Made by a program: the position numbers and the translations under genes. A DNA stretch of 64,000 nucleotides from Gemmatimonadota bacterium (GTDB taxonomy: Bacteria; Gemmatimonadota; Gemmatimonadetes; Gemmatimonadales; Gemmatimonadaceae). Positions 7,909-15,567 of the stretch are shown in pieces. How positions within the stretch are numbered: position 1 is the stretch's first letter; every line of letters starts with the position of its first letter. The notes beneath the pieces were generated by a model that worked only from the letters and a program-made list of their open reading frames with translations, did not search any database and was not told the origin of the DNA. The DNA is taken from positions 186,001-250,000 of the forward strand of contig JADJAD010000004.1 in the NCBI GenBank assembly GCA_016704465.1. The letters are read 5' to 3'.

Positions 7909-8786
7909 CGCAGGTAGTCTGCCAGGTTGAGGCTCATCACACGCGAAGTGGCGAGCATGGCCGCCTGGTAGGCGGTCTGCCGCCCCACGAGTTCGGTCAC
8001 GGCCTGCTCGATGTCGACATCCTGGAGCTGCGACTTGAAGGCGCGCAGCGAGGTGTCGAGCGCATCCAGGTTCGAGGTCGCCACGTCGAGCTGCTGTGTG
8101 GCGGCCCCGGTCTCGCCGATCAGGACCTGCACCGAAGCGTGGGCGCTGTCGAGCGCGGTGAGCGACGTGATGATGGCCGGCTGGTCGTTCGCGCCCAAGG
8201 CGATCGAGAGTGACTCGAGCGCGGCCATCACCCCGGAGTTGAGGAAGGCCTCGGTTCCGTTGTGATTGGTCCTGACGCTGAGGGCAGAAGAGATCTCGGC
8301 GCGACGCGTCCCGGTCGGCGGCGCCGACGAGAACGGCGCCGTCGTGCCACTGAAGGGGGCGACATTCGACTGGTCGCCACCGAACAGGAACTCTCCCTCG
8401 TGCGAGGTATTGCCCAGCTGCACGACCGCCGAGAGGAGCTGGTCGACCTCTGCCTTCGTCGTCAGGCGCGACTGGGCGTCGGCAGTTGCCGACCCCTGTC
8501 CGATCCCGAGTTCCTTGGCGCGCTCCAACATCTGGGACACCGACCCCATGATCGACTCCTCCCGATCGAGGCGGGCCCGGGCCGAATTGATGTTGCGCTT
8601 GTACTGGTCGATCGCGCGCAGGCTCGAGCCCGAGGCCATGATCGAGCTCGACGCCGAGGGATCGTCCGAGGGACGTTCGACCCGTACGCCGGAGGTGGCC
8701 CGGTTCTGCGCGTCATTGACCTGTCGGAGCGATCGCTGCAGGCTCGCGAGCGAGTTCCGGCTGACCATGTTGTTCGTGATCCGCAT
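7905..8786 (-). CDS. flgL: Flagellar hook-associated protein 3
   Basis: FlgL, the hook-filament junction protein adjoining the filament; 293 residues. The N terminus MRITNNMVSRNSLASLQRSL and the following SGVRVERPSDDPSASSSIM match the flagellin-like D0/D1 helices of FlgL, and the C terminus ends QTAYQAAMLATSRVMSLNL. It is unusual in being separated from flgK, which lies 30 kb away in another operon; here it is paired with fliW. A sigma-28-like promoter candidate lies about 70 bp upstream, so it may be expressed late, with fliC. Confidence 0.95.
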   Translation of the reverse strand: MRITNNMVSRNSLASLQRSLRQVNDAQNRATSGVRVERPSDDPSASSSIMASGSSLRAIDQYKRNINSARARLDREESIMGSVSQMLERAKELGIGQGSATADAQSRLTTKAEVDQLLSAVVQLGNTSHEGEFLFGGDQSNVAPFSGTTAPFSSAPPTGTRRAEISSALSVRTNHNGTEAFLNSGVMAALESLSIALGANDQPAIITSLTALDSAHASVQVLIGETGAATQQLDVATSNLDALDTSLRAFKSQLQDVDIEQAVTELVGRQTAYQAAMLATSRVMSLNLADYLR

Positions 8787-8857
8787 AACAGCTGGGGCGG
8801 CGGGAATGTCCGAGCGGAAGAAGTTGCCGATCGCGCGTCCTGCGCGTCATGAGGTCA

Positions 8858-8884
8858 GTATCGACCACGTGGTTCAATTGCTTA
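8858..8884 (-). promoter_or_regulatory. Candidate sigma-28-type promoter for flgL-fliW
   Basis: On the minus strand, TAAGCAAT (8877-8884), 11 bases, then GTCGATAC (8858-8865). The -10 element resembles GCCGATAA and the fliC -10 (TCCGATAC); the -35 keeps only TAA and a final T. It would give a leader of about 66 nt, similar to fliC. It is weaker than the fliC promoter and rests on spacing and context. Confidence 0.4.
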
Positions 8885-8917
8885 ACCGCCCTCCCTCGAA
8901 CGAAGCCCTTGTCGCGC

Positions 8918-10351
8918 ATGGCGAACATACTGTATGTGGACGACGAACCGTCGGTCGGACTGATCCTCGAGGACACGCTCTCCCGCGCCGGCCATCGGCC
9001 GTTGGGAGCGCGGAACGTCGTCGAGGCGCTGCAGGTGCTGGCGCGAGAGAGTATCGACCTGATCATCTCCGACTATCGCATGCCGGGCCTGACGGGGCTG
9101 GAGTTTCTCTCGCTCCTGCAGCGCGAGGGATACGACATTCCGCTGATCATGCTGACGGGGTACGCGAGCATCGAGCATGCCGTGACGGCGATCAAGGCGG
9201 GGGCGATCGACTACATCACCAAGCCGGTGCGAACGCAGCAGCTGGAACTGGCGGTGGAGCAGGCGCTGGAGTACGTGCGGCTGCGCCGCGAGAACGAGAC
9301 ACTGCGGCGCGAAGTCATGGAGTTCCGCAACGAGCGCCAGATCATTGGCGAGAGCCTGCAGCTGCGCCGCATCCAGCAGACGGTGGCGATGGTCGCACCA
9401 ACGCGCGCCACGGTACTGCTGGAGGGAGAGAGCGGGACGGGGAAGGAGCTCTTTGCCCGGGCGATTCACGACCAGAGCGACCGGCGGGACAAGCCGTTCA
9501 TCAAGCTGAACTGCGCCGCGCTCCCCGAGGGGCTGATCGAGAGCGCCCTGTTCGGGCACGAGCGCGGCGCGTTCACCGGGGCGATCAAGCGGGTGGAAGG
9601 GGCGTTCGAGCGGGCGCACGGCGGGACGCTCCTGCTGGACGAAATCTCCGAGATGCGACTGGAGCTGCAGGCCAAGCTGCTGCGCGTGCTGCAGGAGCAG
9701 CAGTTCGAGCGGGTGGGAGGGACGCATCCCATCCGCGTGGACGTGCGGGTGGTGGCCACGACCAACCGGAACCTCGCGGAGTATGCGGCCGCAGGGCACT
9801 TCCGGCAGGACCTGTTCTATCGATTGAGCGTCGTTCCGATCTGCATCCCTCCGCTGCGCGAACGGCCGGATGACATCCCCATGCTGGCGTATCGCTTTGC
9901 CATGCGCACCGGGAGCGAGGTCGGGAAGGAGATCACGGGCATCGCCCCCGACGCGCTGTCGATGCTGCAGGAGTACCCGTGGCCTGGCAACGTGCGCGAA
10001 CTGCAGCACGCCGTGGAACGCGCGGTCATTCTGTCGCACGACGCCGAGCTCCCCGCGCACCTGTTCGATCACCAGCGCATGGCGACCGTAGGGCAGCATC
10101 CATTGGTCCGGCAGGCGATGCAGCGCGGCGGCACTCCCGATCACGGGGTGGCCGTGGCGCCGGCCACGCCGGCCAACGGGATCATCCTGCACACGCTCAA
10201 CGTCGAGGAGGCGGAGAAGGCGCTGATCCAGCGGGCCCTGGAGTTGACGCGCGGCAACCGTACCAGGACGGCGGACCTGCTCGGCATCAGCGTACGCACG
10301 CTGCGCAACAAGTTGAACGGCCCGCAGCGCGCGGTGGTCGCCGACGACTGA
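8918..10351 (+). CDS. Sigma-54-dependent response regulator (NtrC/FlgR family)
   Basis: 477 residues from the ATG at 8918 (MANILYVDDE). The receiver domain spans about 1-120 with the phospho-acceptor Asp in ISDYRMPG. A central AAA+ domain spans about 140-375 with Walker A GESGTGKE, the sigma-54 contact loop GAFTGA and TTNRNLAEYAAAG. A C-terminal Fis-type helix-turn-helix includes RTADLLGISVRTLRNKL. It sits between the late minus-strand genes and the plus-strand flagellar arrays, each of which has a sigma-54-like promoter, so it is probably the flagellar activator (FleR/FlgR role). No partner histidine kinase is in the window. An earlier in-frame start would add residues unrelated to the receiver fold. 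Confidence 0.92.
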   Translation: MANILYVDDEPSVGLILEDTLSRAGHRPLGARNVVEALQVLARESIDLIISDYRMPGLTGLEFLSLLQREGYDIPLIMLTGYASIEHAVTAIKAGAIDYITKPVRTQQLELAVEQALEYVRLRRENETLRREVMEFRNERQIIGESLQLRRIQQTVAMVAPTRATVLLEGESGTGKELFARAIHDQSDRRDKPFIKLNCAALPEGLIESALFGHERGAFTGAIKRVEGAFERAHGGTLLLDEISEMRLELQAKLLRVLQEQQFERVGGTHPIRVDVRVVATTNRNLAEYAAAGHFRQDLFYRLSVVPICIPPLRERPDDIPMLAYRFAMRTGSEVGKEITGIAPDALSMLQEYPWPGNVRELQHAVERAVILSHDAELPAHLFDHQRMATVGQHPLVRQAMQRGGTPDHGVAVAPATPANGIILHTLNVEEAEKALIQRALELTRGNRTRTADLLGISVRTLRNKLNGPQRAVVADD

Positions 10352-10369
10352 GTCGGGGCCGAGGCTGGC

Positions 10370-10400
10370 AAGAGTGGCCGCGCGGAAGCGGCAAACTCTT
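10370..10400 (+). other. Hairpin downstream of the response regulator
   Basis: AAGAGT (10370-10375) and GCCGC (10377-10381) pair with GCGGC (10388-10392) and ACTCTT (10395-10400), with a small internal bulge. It falls 18 bp after the stop codon. No T-run follows, so it may be a stabiliser or a Rho-assisted stop. Confidence 0.4.
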
Positions 10401-10508
10401 CCGTCGAGGCAAAAGCTGCGTGGGCTCGCCCCCGCTTTCCGACGACGATCCTGAGGCGACGATCGCCGAGCAGACACTCCGTAACATGCTGTTCTCGCAA
10501 GCACTTAG

Positions 10509-10536
10509 GGGCGCCCCGCCTAACGGGGCGCCCTTT
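10509..10536 (+). terminator. Intrinsic terminator before the flgB operon
   Basis: A perfect 9-bp stem GGGCGCCCC/GGGGCGCCC (10509-10517 and 10525-10533) with a 7-base loop, then TTT. It lies between the response regulator and the sigma-54-like promoter of flgB and would insulate the large operon. The loop happens to contain GCCTAAC, the recurrent heptamer of this window. Confidence 0.75.
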
Positions 10537-10557
10537 GCACAGGCCCTCGTTCGCATG

Positions 10558-10573
10558 TGGTCCGGGCATTGCC
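10558..10573 (+). promoter_or_regulatory. Sigma-54 (-24/-12) promoter of the flgB operon
   Basis: TGGTCCGGGCATTGCC: the -24 GG (10559-10560) and the -12 GC (10571-10572) have exactly ten bases between them, and the -12 block is TTGC. It falls just after a terminator and 55 bp before flgB, the first gene of the main array. The -24 element deviates from TGGCAC in its last bases. A sigma-54 activator gene ends 200 bp upstream. Confidence 0.65.
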
Positions 10574-10627
10574 TTGGCAAGGAGCGCGGTCGTGTGACCG
10601 TGAGAGTTTGACCTCAGGGAGGCGTGC

Positions 10628-10912
10628 ATGCTCTTCGGGTTCTTTGGCAGGGTTTCGTCGGCGCCACAAATGCGCGATGCGCTCGACGCGAGCAGTCAGC
10701 GCGTCAAGGGAATCGCGCAGCGTGTGTCCGGGGCAACGCTGCAGGAGCAGAGTGGCTTCGCCCTCCCCGACGGAACGACGGCGCCTGGCGAGGCCGTCAA
10801 CCTCGAGGCAGAGATGACGGCACTGGCCGACGAACAACTGCGGTACGAGGCGACGGCGAAGCTGCTGGAGAAGACGTACGCGAGGATGCGCCTGTCCGTG
10901 CGAGAGCGCTGA
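10628..10912 (+). CDS. flgB: Flagellar basal-body rod protein FlgB, short form
   Basis: Proximal rod subunit, 94 residues where FlgB is normally about 130. The C-terminal half is clear: EAVNLEAEMTALADEQLRYE and AKLLEKTYARMRLSVRE match the terminal D0 helix. The N-terminal rod signature (A-x-N-I-A-N-x-x-T-P-G-Y), present in FlgC next door, is absent. An in-frame TGA at 10601-10603 rules out a longer start, and AGGGAGG precedes the ATG. Its stop overlaps the flgC start (TGATG). Either a natural short FlgB or an N-terminally eroded one. Confidence 0.8.
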   Translation: MLFGFFGRVSSAPQMRDALDASSQRVKGIAQRVSGATLQEQSGFALPDGTTAPGEAVNLEAEMTALADEQLRYEATAKLLEKTYARMRLSVRER

Positions 10913-11442
10913 TGGCCATTCCCTCGCTCAAGATGCTGCCGCTCCTGACGAACAACATGGAGCGCGCCCCGCGTCCGCCGATCTTCCGCCCGATGGACAT
11001 TGCGTCGAGCGGCATGTCGCTGCAGCGCCTGCGGATGGAGACGGTGGCGACGAACATCGCCAACGCCGAGACGACGCGCACCGACGCGGGCGGTCCGTAT
11101 CGCCGGCGTGTCGTGGTGGGCGAGCAGGCGGTCCGCGAAGGGGCGGCCCCGTCGTATCCGCCGCTGCCGTTGTCGGGGCAGCAGCCCGGGGTGTCGCCGC
11201 AGGATCCCACCGACGCGTTAGGCGGCGTGCGGGCGCTGGCGATCGAGGAGGACCCGACCGAGGGACCGATGGTCTACGACCCCGGGCATCCCGACGCCGA
11301 CAAGGCCGGCTACGTGCGCTATCCCAACGTGCAGGTCACGACCGAACTGGTGGACCTGATGGAGGCGCGCCGTGTGTACGAGGCGAACGCCACCGTCTTT
11401 CAGGCCGCGAAGCAGTTGCTGCGACGCGCGCTCGATATCTGA
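10912..11442 (+). CDS. flgC: Flagellar basal-body rod protein FlgC
   Basis: Proximal rod subunit, 176 residues, starting at the ATG that overlaps the flgB stop. An unusual 23-residue leader precedes the standard FRPMDIASSGMSLQRLRMET and VATNIANAETT motif. The C terminus has GYVRYPNVQVTTELVDLMEA and the D0 helix ARRVYEANATVFQAAKQLL, typical of FlgC. It carries the rod motif that FlgB lacks. It belongs to the flgB-flgC-fliE rod group, interrupted here by a small unknown gene. Confidence 0.94.
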   Translation: MAIPSLKMLPLLTNNMERAPRPPIFRPMDIASSGMSLQRLRMETVATNIANAETTRTDAGGPYRRRVVVGEQAVREGAAPSYPPLPLSGQQPGVSPQDPTDALGGVRALAIEEDPTEGPMVYDPGHPDADKAGYVRYPNVQVTTELVDLMEARRVYEANATVFQAAKQLLRRALDI

Positions 11443-11451
11443 CCACGACCG

Positions 11452-11479
11452 GACGGGGGACGGGGGACGGGGGACGGGA
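11452..11479. repeat. GGGGACG heptad array
   Basis: About four G-rich heptads on the coding strand between flgC and the small unknown gene. This is the only single array that is G-rich in the mRNA sense, so it could form an RNA quadruplex in the polycistronic message. Confidence 0.8.
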
Positions 11480-11505
11480 GTCATGACGCTTACACCTACG
11501 AGTTT

Positions 11506-11850
11506 ATGAGCATTCATGGGATTCGATCGCCATATGGCGCGCCGGTTCGACCGAACGCGGTGCCGGTTCGGCCCGAGCAGTCGGGGGGCGCGCAGCGTGC
11601 CGGTGTGCCGGCGCCTGCTGCGGCGCCCGTCCCGTCGCGCCCCGCAAGTGCGGGGGCCGTGGGCGGCGTTCCGGTCCAGCCGCCGCAGGGGACCGATCCC
11701 GAACTGTGGGGCGTGCTGACGCAGGATGAGCGGGCCTACTTCGCGAAGTTAGGCGCCATGGGTCCGTTGACCTACGGCCGCGTCCTCTCGGGTCAGATGC
11801 CGACCAGCGCCCCGATGGCGCGCGGCGGCCGACTCGACGTGAAGGCCTGA
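11506..11850 (+). CDS. Small unknown protein between flgC and fliE
   Basis: 114 residues; I do not recognise a named family. The first 60 residues are Pro/Ala/Val-rich and probably disordered. The last half holds a compact segment, DPELWGVLTQDERAYFAKLG followed by MGPLTYGRVL, which looks like a short folded helical motif. It has no signal peptide or membrane segment. It is tightly placed between flgC and fliE (2 bp before fliE), among rod-assembly genes, so a role as a rod or MS-ring accessory or export chaperone is possible. The position and the coding look of the C-terminal half support a real gene. Confidence 0.65.
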   Translation: MSIHGIRSPYGAPVRPNAVPVRPEQSGGAQRAGVPAPAAAPVPSRPASAGAVGGVPVQPPQGTDPELWGVLTQDERAYFAKLGAMGPLTYGRVLSGQMPTSAPMARGGRLDVKA

Positions 11851-11852
11851 GC

Positions 11853-12263
11853 ATGAGCGATCCCATCGGCGCCATCTCGTCGCGACTCGGCGCGCTGCAG
11901 GGCGGCGGCCTCACCGGCGGCCTCGCGGGCGGCCTCACGGGCGACCTCAAAGGCGCACTCTCTGGCGGCGTTGGCGGCACCGACGGCGCCAAGCGCTACA
12001 CGTTCGACATCGGCAAGGGCGACGGCACGGCGGGCACCGGCGGCCCGTCGTTTGGCGACACGCTCACCAAGGCCATCAACCAGGTGTCGGAGGCGCAGGA
12101 TACCTCCAGCGACCTGGTACAGCGCTTCATGCGCGGGGACCCGGTCGAGCTGCACCAGGTGATGGCCGCGAGTGAAGAGGCAGGCATCGCACTCGAAGTC
12201 ATGATCGAGCTACGCAACAAGGTGACCGAGGCGTATCGGACACTCATCAACATGCAGAGTTAG
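11853..12263 (+). CDS. fliE: Flagellar hook-basal body complex protein FliE
   Basis: FliE joins the MS ring to the rod; 136 residues, longer than the usual 100-110. The extra length is a Gly/Leu-rich N terminus (GGLTGGLAGGLTGDL). The core is standard: FGDTLTKAINQVSEAQDTSS, LVQRFMRGDP, ELHQVMAASEEAGIALEVMI and ELRNKVTEAYRTLINMQ, the C-terminal helices that assemble in the rod base. It starts 2 bp after the preceding gene and is followed by fliF, the usual order. Confidence 0.95.
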   Translation: MSDPIGAISSRLGALQGGGLTGGLAGGLTGDLKGALSGGVGGTDGAKRYTFDIGKGDGTAGTGGPSFGDTLTKAINQVSEAQDTSSDLVQRFMRGDPVELHQVMAASEEAGIALEVMIELRNKVTEAYRTLINMQS

Positions 12264-12278
12264 GAGTAGCGCGACCGC

Positions 12279-13832
12279 ATGCCCGACGGACTGCGTGACC
12301 TGATCGAACGACTCGGCGGCTGGCGTCGCATCACGACGCTGGGCGTCGGGGTGGGTGCGATTGCCCTCATCATCGGTGTGTCGCAGTGGGCGACCGCGCC
12401 GACCTACGTCCCGATGTTCAGCGCCATCTCGCTGGAGGAGAGCGCCAAGATCACCGACGGCCTGACGCAGGCCGGCATCCTCTACCGTCTGGAACGCGGC
12501 GGCGCCGACGTCCTCGTGGCGGCCACCGACCTGGCACGGGCACGCGTGGCCGTGGCCAAGGACGGTGGCTTGCCCAACGCCGGCCGCCCGGGCATGGAGC
12601 TGTTCGACCAGCCGGCGTACGCGATGACCGACTTCACCCAGCGCATCAACTATCGCCGGGCGCTCGAGGGCGAACTGGAGCGCACCATCGGGAAGATGCG
12701 GGAAGTGGAGCGCGCGCAGGTGCACCTCGCCATTCAGGAGACTTCGACCTTTCGCAGCTCGGCCTCACCGGCCACCGCCAGCGTCGTGCTCAAGCTCAAG
12801 AGCGGCGCCGACGCGCCCGCCGACGTGGTGCGTGGCATTGCCCAGTTGGTCGCGTCGAGCGTTGACCGGCTGGAGAGCGAGAACGTGACCGTCGTGGACG
12901 ACGCCGGCCGCCTGCTCTCCGCCCCCGCCGACCGCAACTCGGTCGCCGGGCTCACGTCGCGCCAGCTCGAGGTCCAGCAGGAGATGGAGGAGCACTTCCG
13001 CCTCAAGGCCGAGCAGATCGTGGGACAGGTGGTTGGGCGCAGCAACGCGCGCGTGCAGGTCGCCGCGTCGATGAACTTCGACCGGGTGGAGCGCACGACG
13101 CAAACGATGGATCCGGACAAGGCCGCCACGACGAGCGAGCAGAAGGCCGAGATCGTCCCGGGCGCGCAGGGGGGGGCCGGGTCGAGCAACCAGGCCGTGA
13201 CGTACGAGAACTCCAAGAGCACCGAGGTCTTCGCGCCGGCGGCCGGCACTGTGCGCCGCCTCACGGTGGCAGTGCTGGTAAACGATCGACAGCTCGGGAC
13301 GGGCGACAGCGTGCGCTTCGAGAAGCGCACGACCGAGGAGATTGCCCGCCTCGATACGCTGGTGCGCAACGCCGTCGGGTACGACGCCGCGCGCGGGGAC
13401 CAGGTCTCCGTGGTGTCCGTGCCATTCGACATCCCGGCCATCCTCGCGCCGCCGCCGGAGGCAGCGCCCACGGTGCTGCAGAAGGTGCAGATGAACCAGT
13501 CGCTCATCATGAACTCGGCAGCGCTGGTCTTCGCCTTCGTGATCGGCTTCGTGGCATTGCGCTCGATGAAATCGACGGCGACGCCGGCCGAGTCGTCGCG
13601 CCTGACCGCGTCGGCGCAGCTCGCCATGACCCCGATGGACCGATACGAATCGGCCGCGCTGCCGGCGTCGGTCGAACCGCCGGTCGAGGACTCGTCGCGC
13701 GCGGTGCGCATGCTCCCCGAGGTGGCGGCCATGCAGGCCAACCAGGAGACCAAGCAGCGGGTGACCGCCACGGTCACCGAGCAGCCCGAAGTGGCGACGA
13801 AGCTCGTGCGCGCCTGGCTGAAGGAGGCCTAG
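12279..13832 (+). CDS. fliF: Flagellar MS-ring protein FliF
   Basis: FliF builds the MS ring in the inner membrane around the export gate; 517 residues. A first membrane segment (about residues 25-45) is followed by ring-building motifs: YVPMFSAISLEESAKITDGL, GMELFDQPAYAMTDFTQRIN, and LEGELERTIGKMREVERAQV. A second membrane segment lies near 410-430 (SAALVFAFVIGFVALRSM), and the cytoplasmic tail ends EVATKLVRAWLKEA, the FliG-binding peptide. A GGAGG overlapping its 3' end serves fliG, 4 bp downstream. Confidence 0.97.
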   Translation: MPDGLRDLIERLGGWRRITTLGVGVGAIALIIGVSQWATAPTYVPMFSAISLEESAKITDGLTQAGILYRLERGGADVLVAATDLARARVAVAKDGGLPNAGRPGMELFDQPAYAMTDFTQRINYRRALEGELERTIGKMREVERAQVHLAIQETSTFRSSASPATASVVLKLKSGADAPADVVRGIAQLVASSVDRLESENVTVVDDAGRLLSAPADRNSVAGLTSRQLEVQQEMEEHFRLKAEQIVGQVVGRSNARVQVAASMNFDRVERTTQTMDPDKAATTSEQKAEIVPGAQGGAGSSNQAVTYENSKSTEVFAPAAGTVRRLTVAVLVNDRQLGTGDSVRFEKRTTEEIARLDTLVRNAVGYDAARGDQVSVVSVPFDIPAILAPPPEAAPTVLQKVQMNQSLIMNSAALVFAFVIGFVALRSMKSTATPAESSRLTASAQLAMTPMDRYESAALPASVEPPVEDSSRAVRMLPEVAAMQANQETKQRVTATVTEQPEVATKLVRAWLKEA

Positions 13833-13835
13833 CCG

Positions 13836-14891
13836 ATGTCGACTGCCCTGGCCACGCGCCCCAACTCGAGCTCCCTCGACCTGGTCGATCCCGAGGCGCT
13901 GTCCGGCCGCCAGAAGGCGGCCATCCTCTGCCTGGCGTTAGGCTCCGACGTCGCGGCCTCGATCACGCAGAAGATGCAGGCCGAGGAAGTGGACGCCATC
14001 TCGTTCGAGATCGCCCGGCTCGAGAGCGTCTCGCCTGGCGTGGTGGATGCCGTGCTGGACGAGTGGCTGACGCGCATCATGGTGGCCGACTCGCTCGCGC
14101 AGGGCGGCGTCGATGCCGCGCGTGAGATCCTCGAGAAGGCGTTCGGCGCGCGCAAGGCGCAGCAGATCCTGGAGCGCATCCAGGGGCAGCTGCAGAACAC
14201 CATCGGCCTGCACCGCCTGCGCAACGCCGACCCGCAGCAGCTGGGCCAGATGCTGGCGGGCGAGCATCCGCAGACGATCGCCCTGATCCTCGCGCACCTG
14301 GACCCGCAGCACACGGCGGCGATCCTCAAGGAGATCGACACGAGCATCGGGGCCGAGGTTGTGTTTCGCATGGCCAAGATGGAGAAGGTGCAGCCTGAAC
14401 TGCTCATGCTCATCGAGCGCGCATTGAGCGCGGATACCGACCTGACCGAGACCCGCGGCATGTCGTCGTCGGGTGGACCGGCGGCCGTGGCTTCGGTGCT
14501 CAACTACGTGGCCGCCTCGCTGGAGAAGGTCCTGCTGGACGGCGTCTCGAACATGGACCAGGGACTCTGCGACCAGATCAAGAACCTGATGTTCGTGTTC
14601 GAGGACATCGGGACGCTCGACGCCCGCGCGCTGCAGCGCCTGCTGCGCGACGTGGACTCGAAGGAACTCGCGCTCGCGCTCAAGGCGGCGAGCACCGACC
14701 TGCGCGGCAAGATCACCGGGGCGATGTCGCAACGCGCCGTGCAGGCGCTCAACGACGAAATGGAAATGCTCGGTGCGGTCCGCATGCGCGACGTGGAAGG
14801 GGCCCAGTCGAACATCGTGGCCATGGTGCGCAAGCTGGAAGAAGCAGGCGAGATCGTGCTGAGTGGCGGTGATGATGACATGGTCCAGTAG
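13836..14891 (+). CDS. fliG: Flagellar motor switch protein FliG
   Basis: Rotor protein that converts stator force to rotation and sits on FliF; 351 residues, a normal length. The N domain has LSGRQKAAILCLALGSDVAA, the middle has the EHPQTIALILAHLD motif (FliG-M, about residues 142-155), and the C domain has LMFVFEDIGTLDARALQRLL with KELALALKA, the torque helix region. The 3' end overlaps the fliH start region by up to 29 bp, so the two are probably translationally coupled. Confidence 0.97.
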   Translation: MSTALATRPNSSSLDLVDPEALSGRQKAAILCLALGSDVAASITQKMQAEEVDAISFEIARLESVSPGVVDAVLDEWLTRIMVADSLAQGGVDAAREILEKAFGARKAQQILERIQGQLQNTIGLHRLRNADPQQLGQMLAGEHPQTIALILAHLDPQHTAAILKEIDTSIGAEVVFRMAKMEKVQPELLMLIERALSADTDLTETRGMSSSGGPAAVASVLNYVAASLEKVLLDGVSNMDQGLCDQIKNLMFVFEDIGTLDARALQRLLRDVDSKELALALKAASTDLRGKITGAMSQRAVQALNDEMEMLGAVRMRDVEGAQSNIVAMVRKLEEAGEIVLSGGDDDMVQ

Positions 14892-15567
14892 CTCGCCGCG
14901 CGGGGAACGACCGGCCGACGGGGTCGACGCCTTCGCGCCGATCATGTGGGCACCGGACGAACTGGCGCTCGATACGCGCGCGCTGCACGAGGCGCTTCGG
15001 CGGGATGAAGCGCCCGAAGCCGAACCGGCCGCGCTCGTTCCCGACCACGTCGTCCTGGAGCAGGCGCTGCAGGAGGCGTACGAGCGCGGGGTCGAGCATG
15101 GGCGGCAGGCTGGCGAGCAGGCCGAGGGGCAGCGACTGCAGTACGCCATGCAGTCGGTGACCGACGCGCTCGAGTCGCTGAACCGCGACGCCGACCGGTG
15201 GGTCGGCAACGCCGAGGAGAACATCTGCGCCCTCGCCGTCGCCATCGCGCGGCAAGTGATCGGGCGCGAGGTCGCGCTCGACAAGTCGGCGCTCTCGGCC
15301 ATGGTGGAGCAGGCCATCGCCGAGTTCCCGCTCGACCAGCCGCTGACGCTGCGCGTGAATCCGCAGGACCTGCACGTGATCAGCGCCGCGTTTCACGCGC
15401 TCGGCGACGCGTCGCCGCTGGCGACGCGCAAGGAAGTCCAGTGGCTGTCCGACCCGCGCATCGACTCGGGGGGATGCCTCATCGAGGGACGCGACCGGAT
15501 CGTGGATGGCCGCGTCGACACGGCGCTCGAGCGCCTGTACCGCCGACTGACTTATACCGGTGCCTGA
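14863..15567 (+). CDS. fliH: Flagellar assembly protein FliH
   Basis: FliH is the stator-like regulator of the export ATPase FliI; up to 234 residues. The acidic N terminus leads to a coiled coil with a short Gly-spaced stretch, ALQEAYERGVEHGRQAGEQA (a GxxxG-type pattern), then the conserved C domain ALAVAIARQVIGREVALDKS and LRVNPQDLHVI, ending near GGCLIEGRDRIVDG. Possible starts are GTG 14863, ATG 14872 and ATG 14875, all inside the 3' end of fliG; none has a clear ribosome-binding site. It overlaps fliI by 8 bp. Confidence 0.9.
   Translation: MAVMMTWSSSSPRGERPADGVDAFAPIMWAPDELALDTRALHEALRRDEAPEAEPAALVPDHVVLEQALQEAYERGVEHGRQAGEQAEGQRLQYAMQSVTDALESLNRDADRWVGNAEENICALAVAIARQVIGREVALDKSALSAMVEQAIAEFPLDQPLTLRVNPQDLHVISAAFHALGDASPLATRKEVQWLSDPRIDSGGCLIEGRDRIVDGRVDTALERLYRRLTYTGA

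Noticed and set aside
10370..10440. Possible cyclic-di-GMP (GEMM) riboswitch, from GCGGCAAAC and GGCAAAAGC near each other
   Set aside because: The first motif is one arm of a simple hairpin after the response regulator, spacing and GNRA loop do not fit, and a terminator separates it from flgB.
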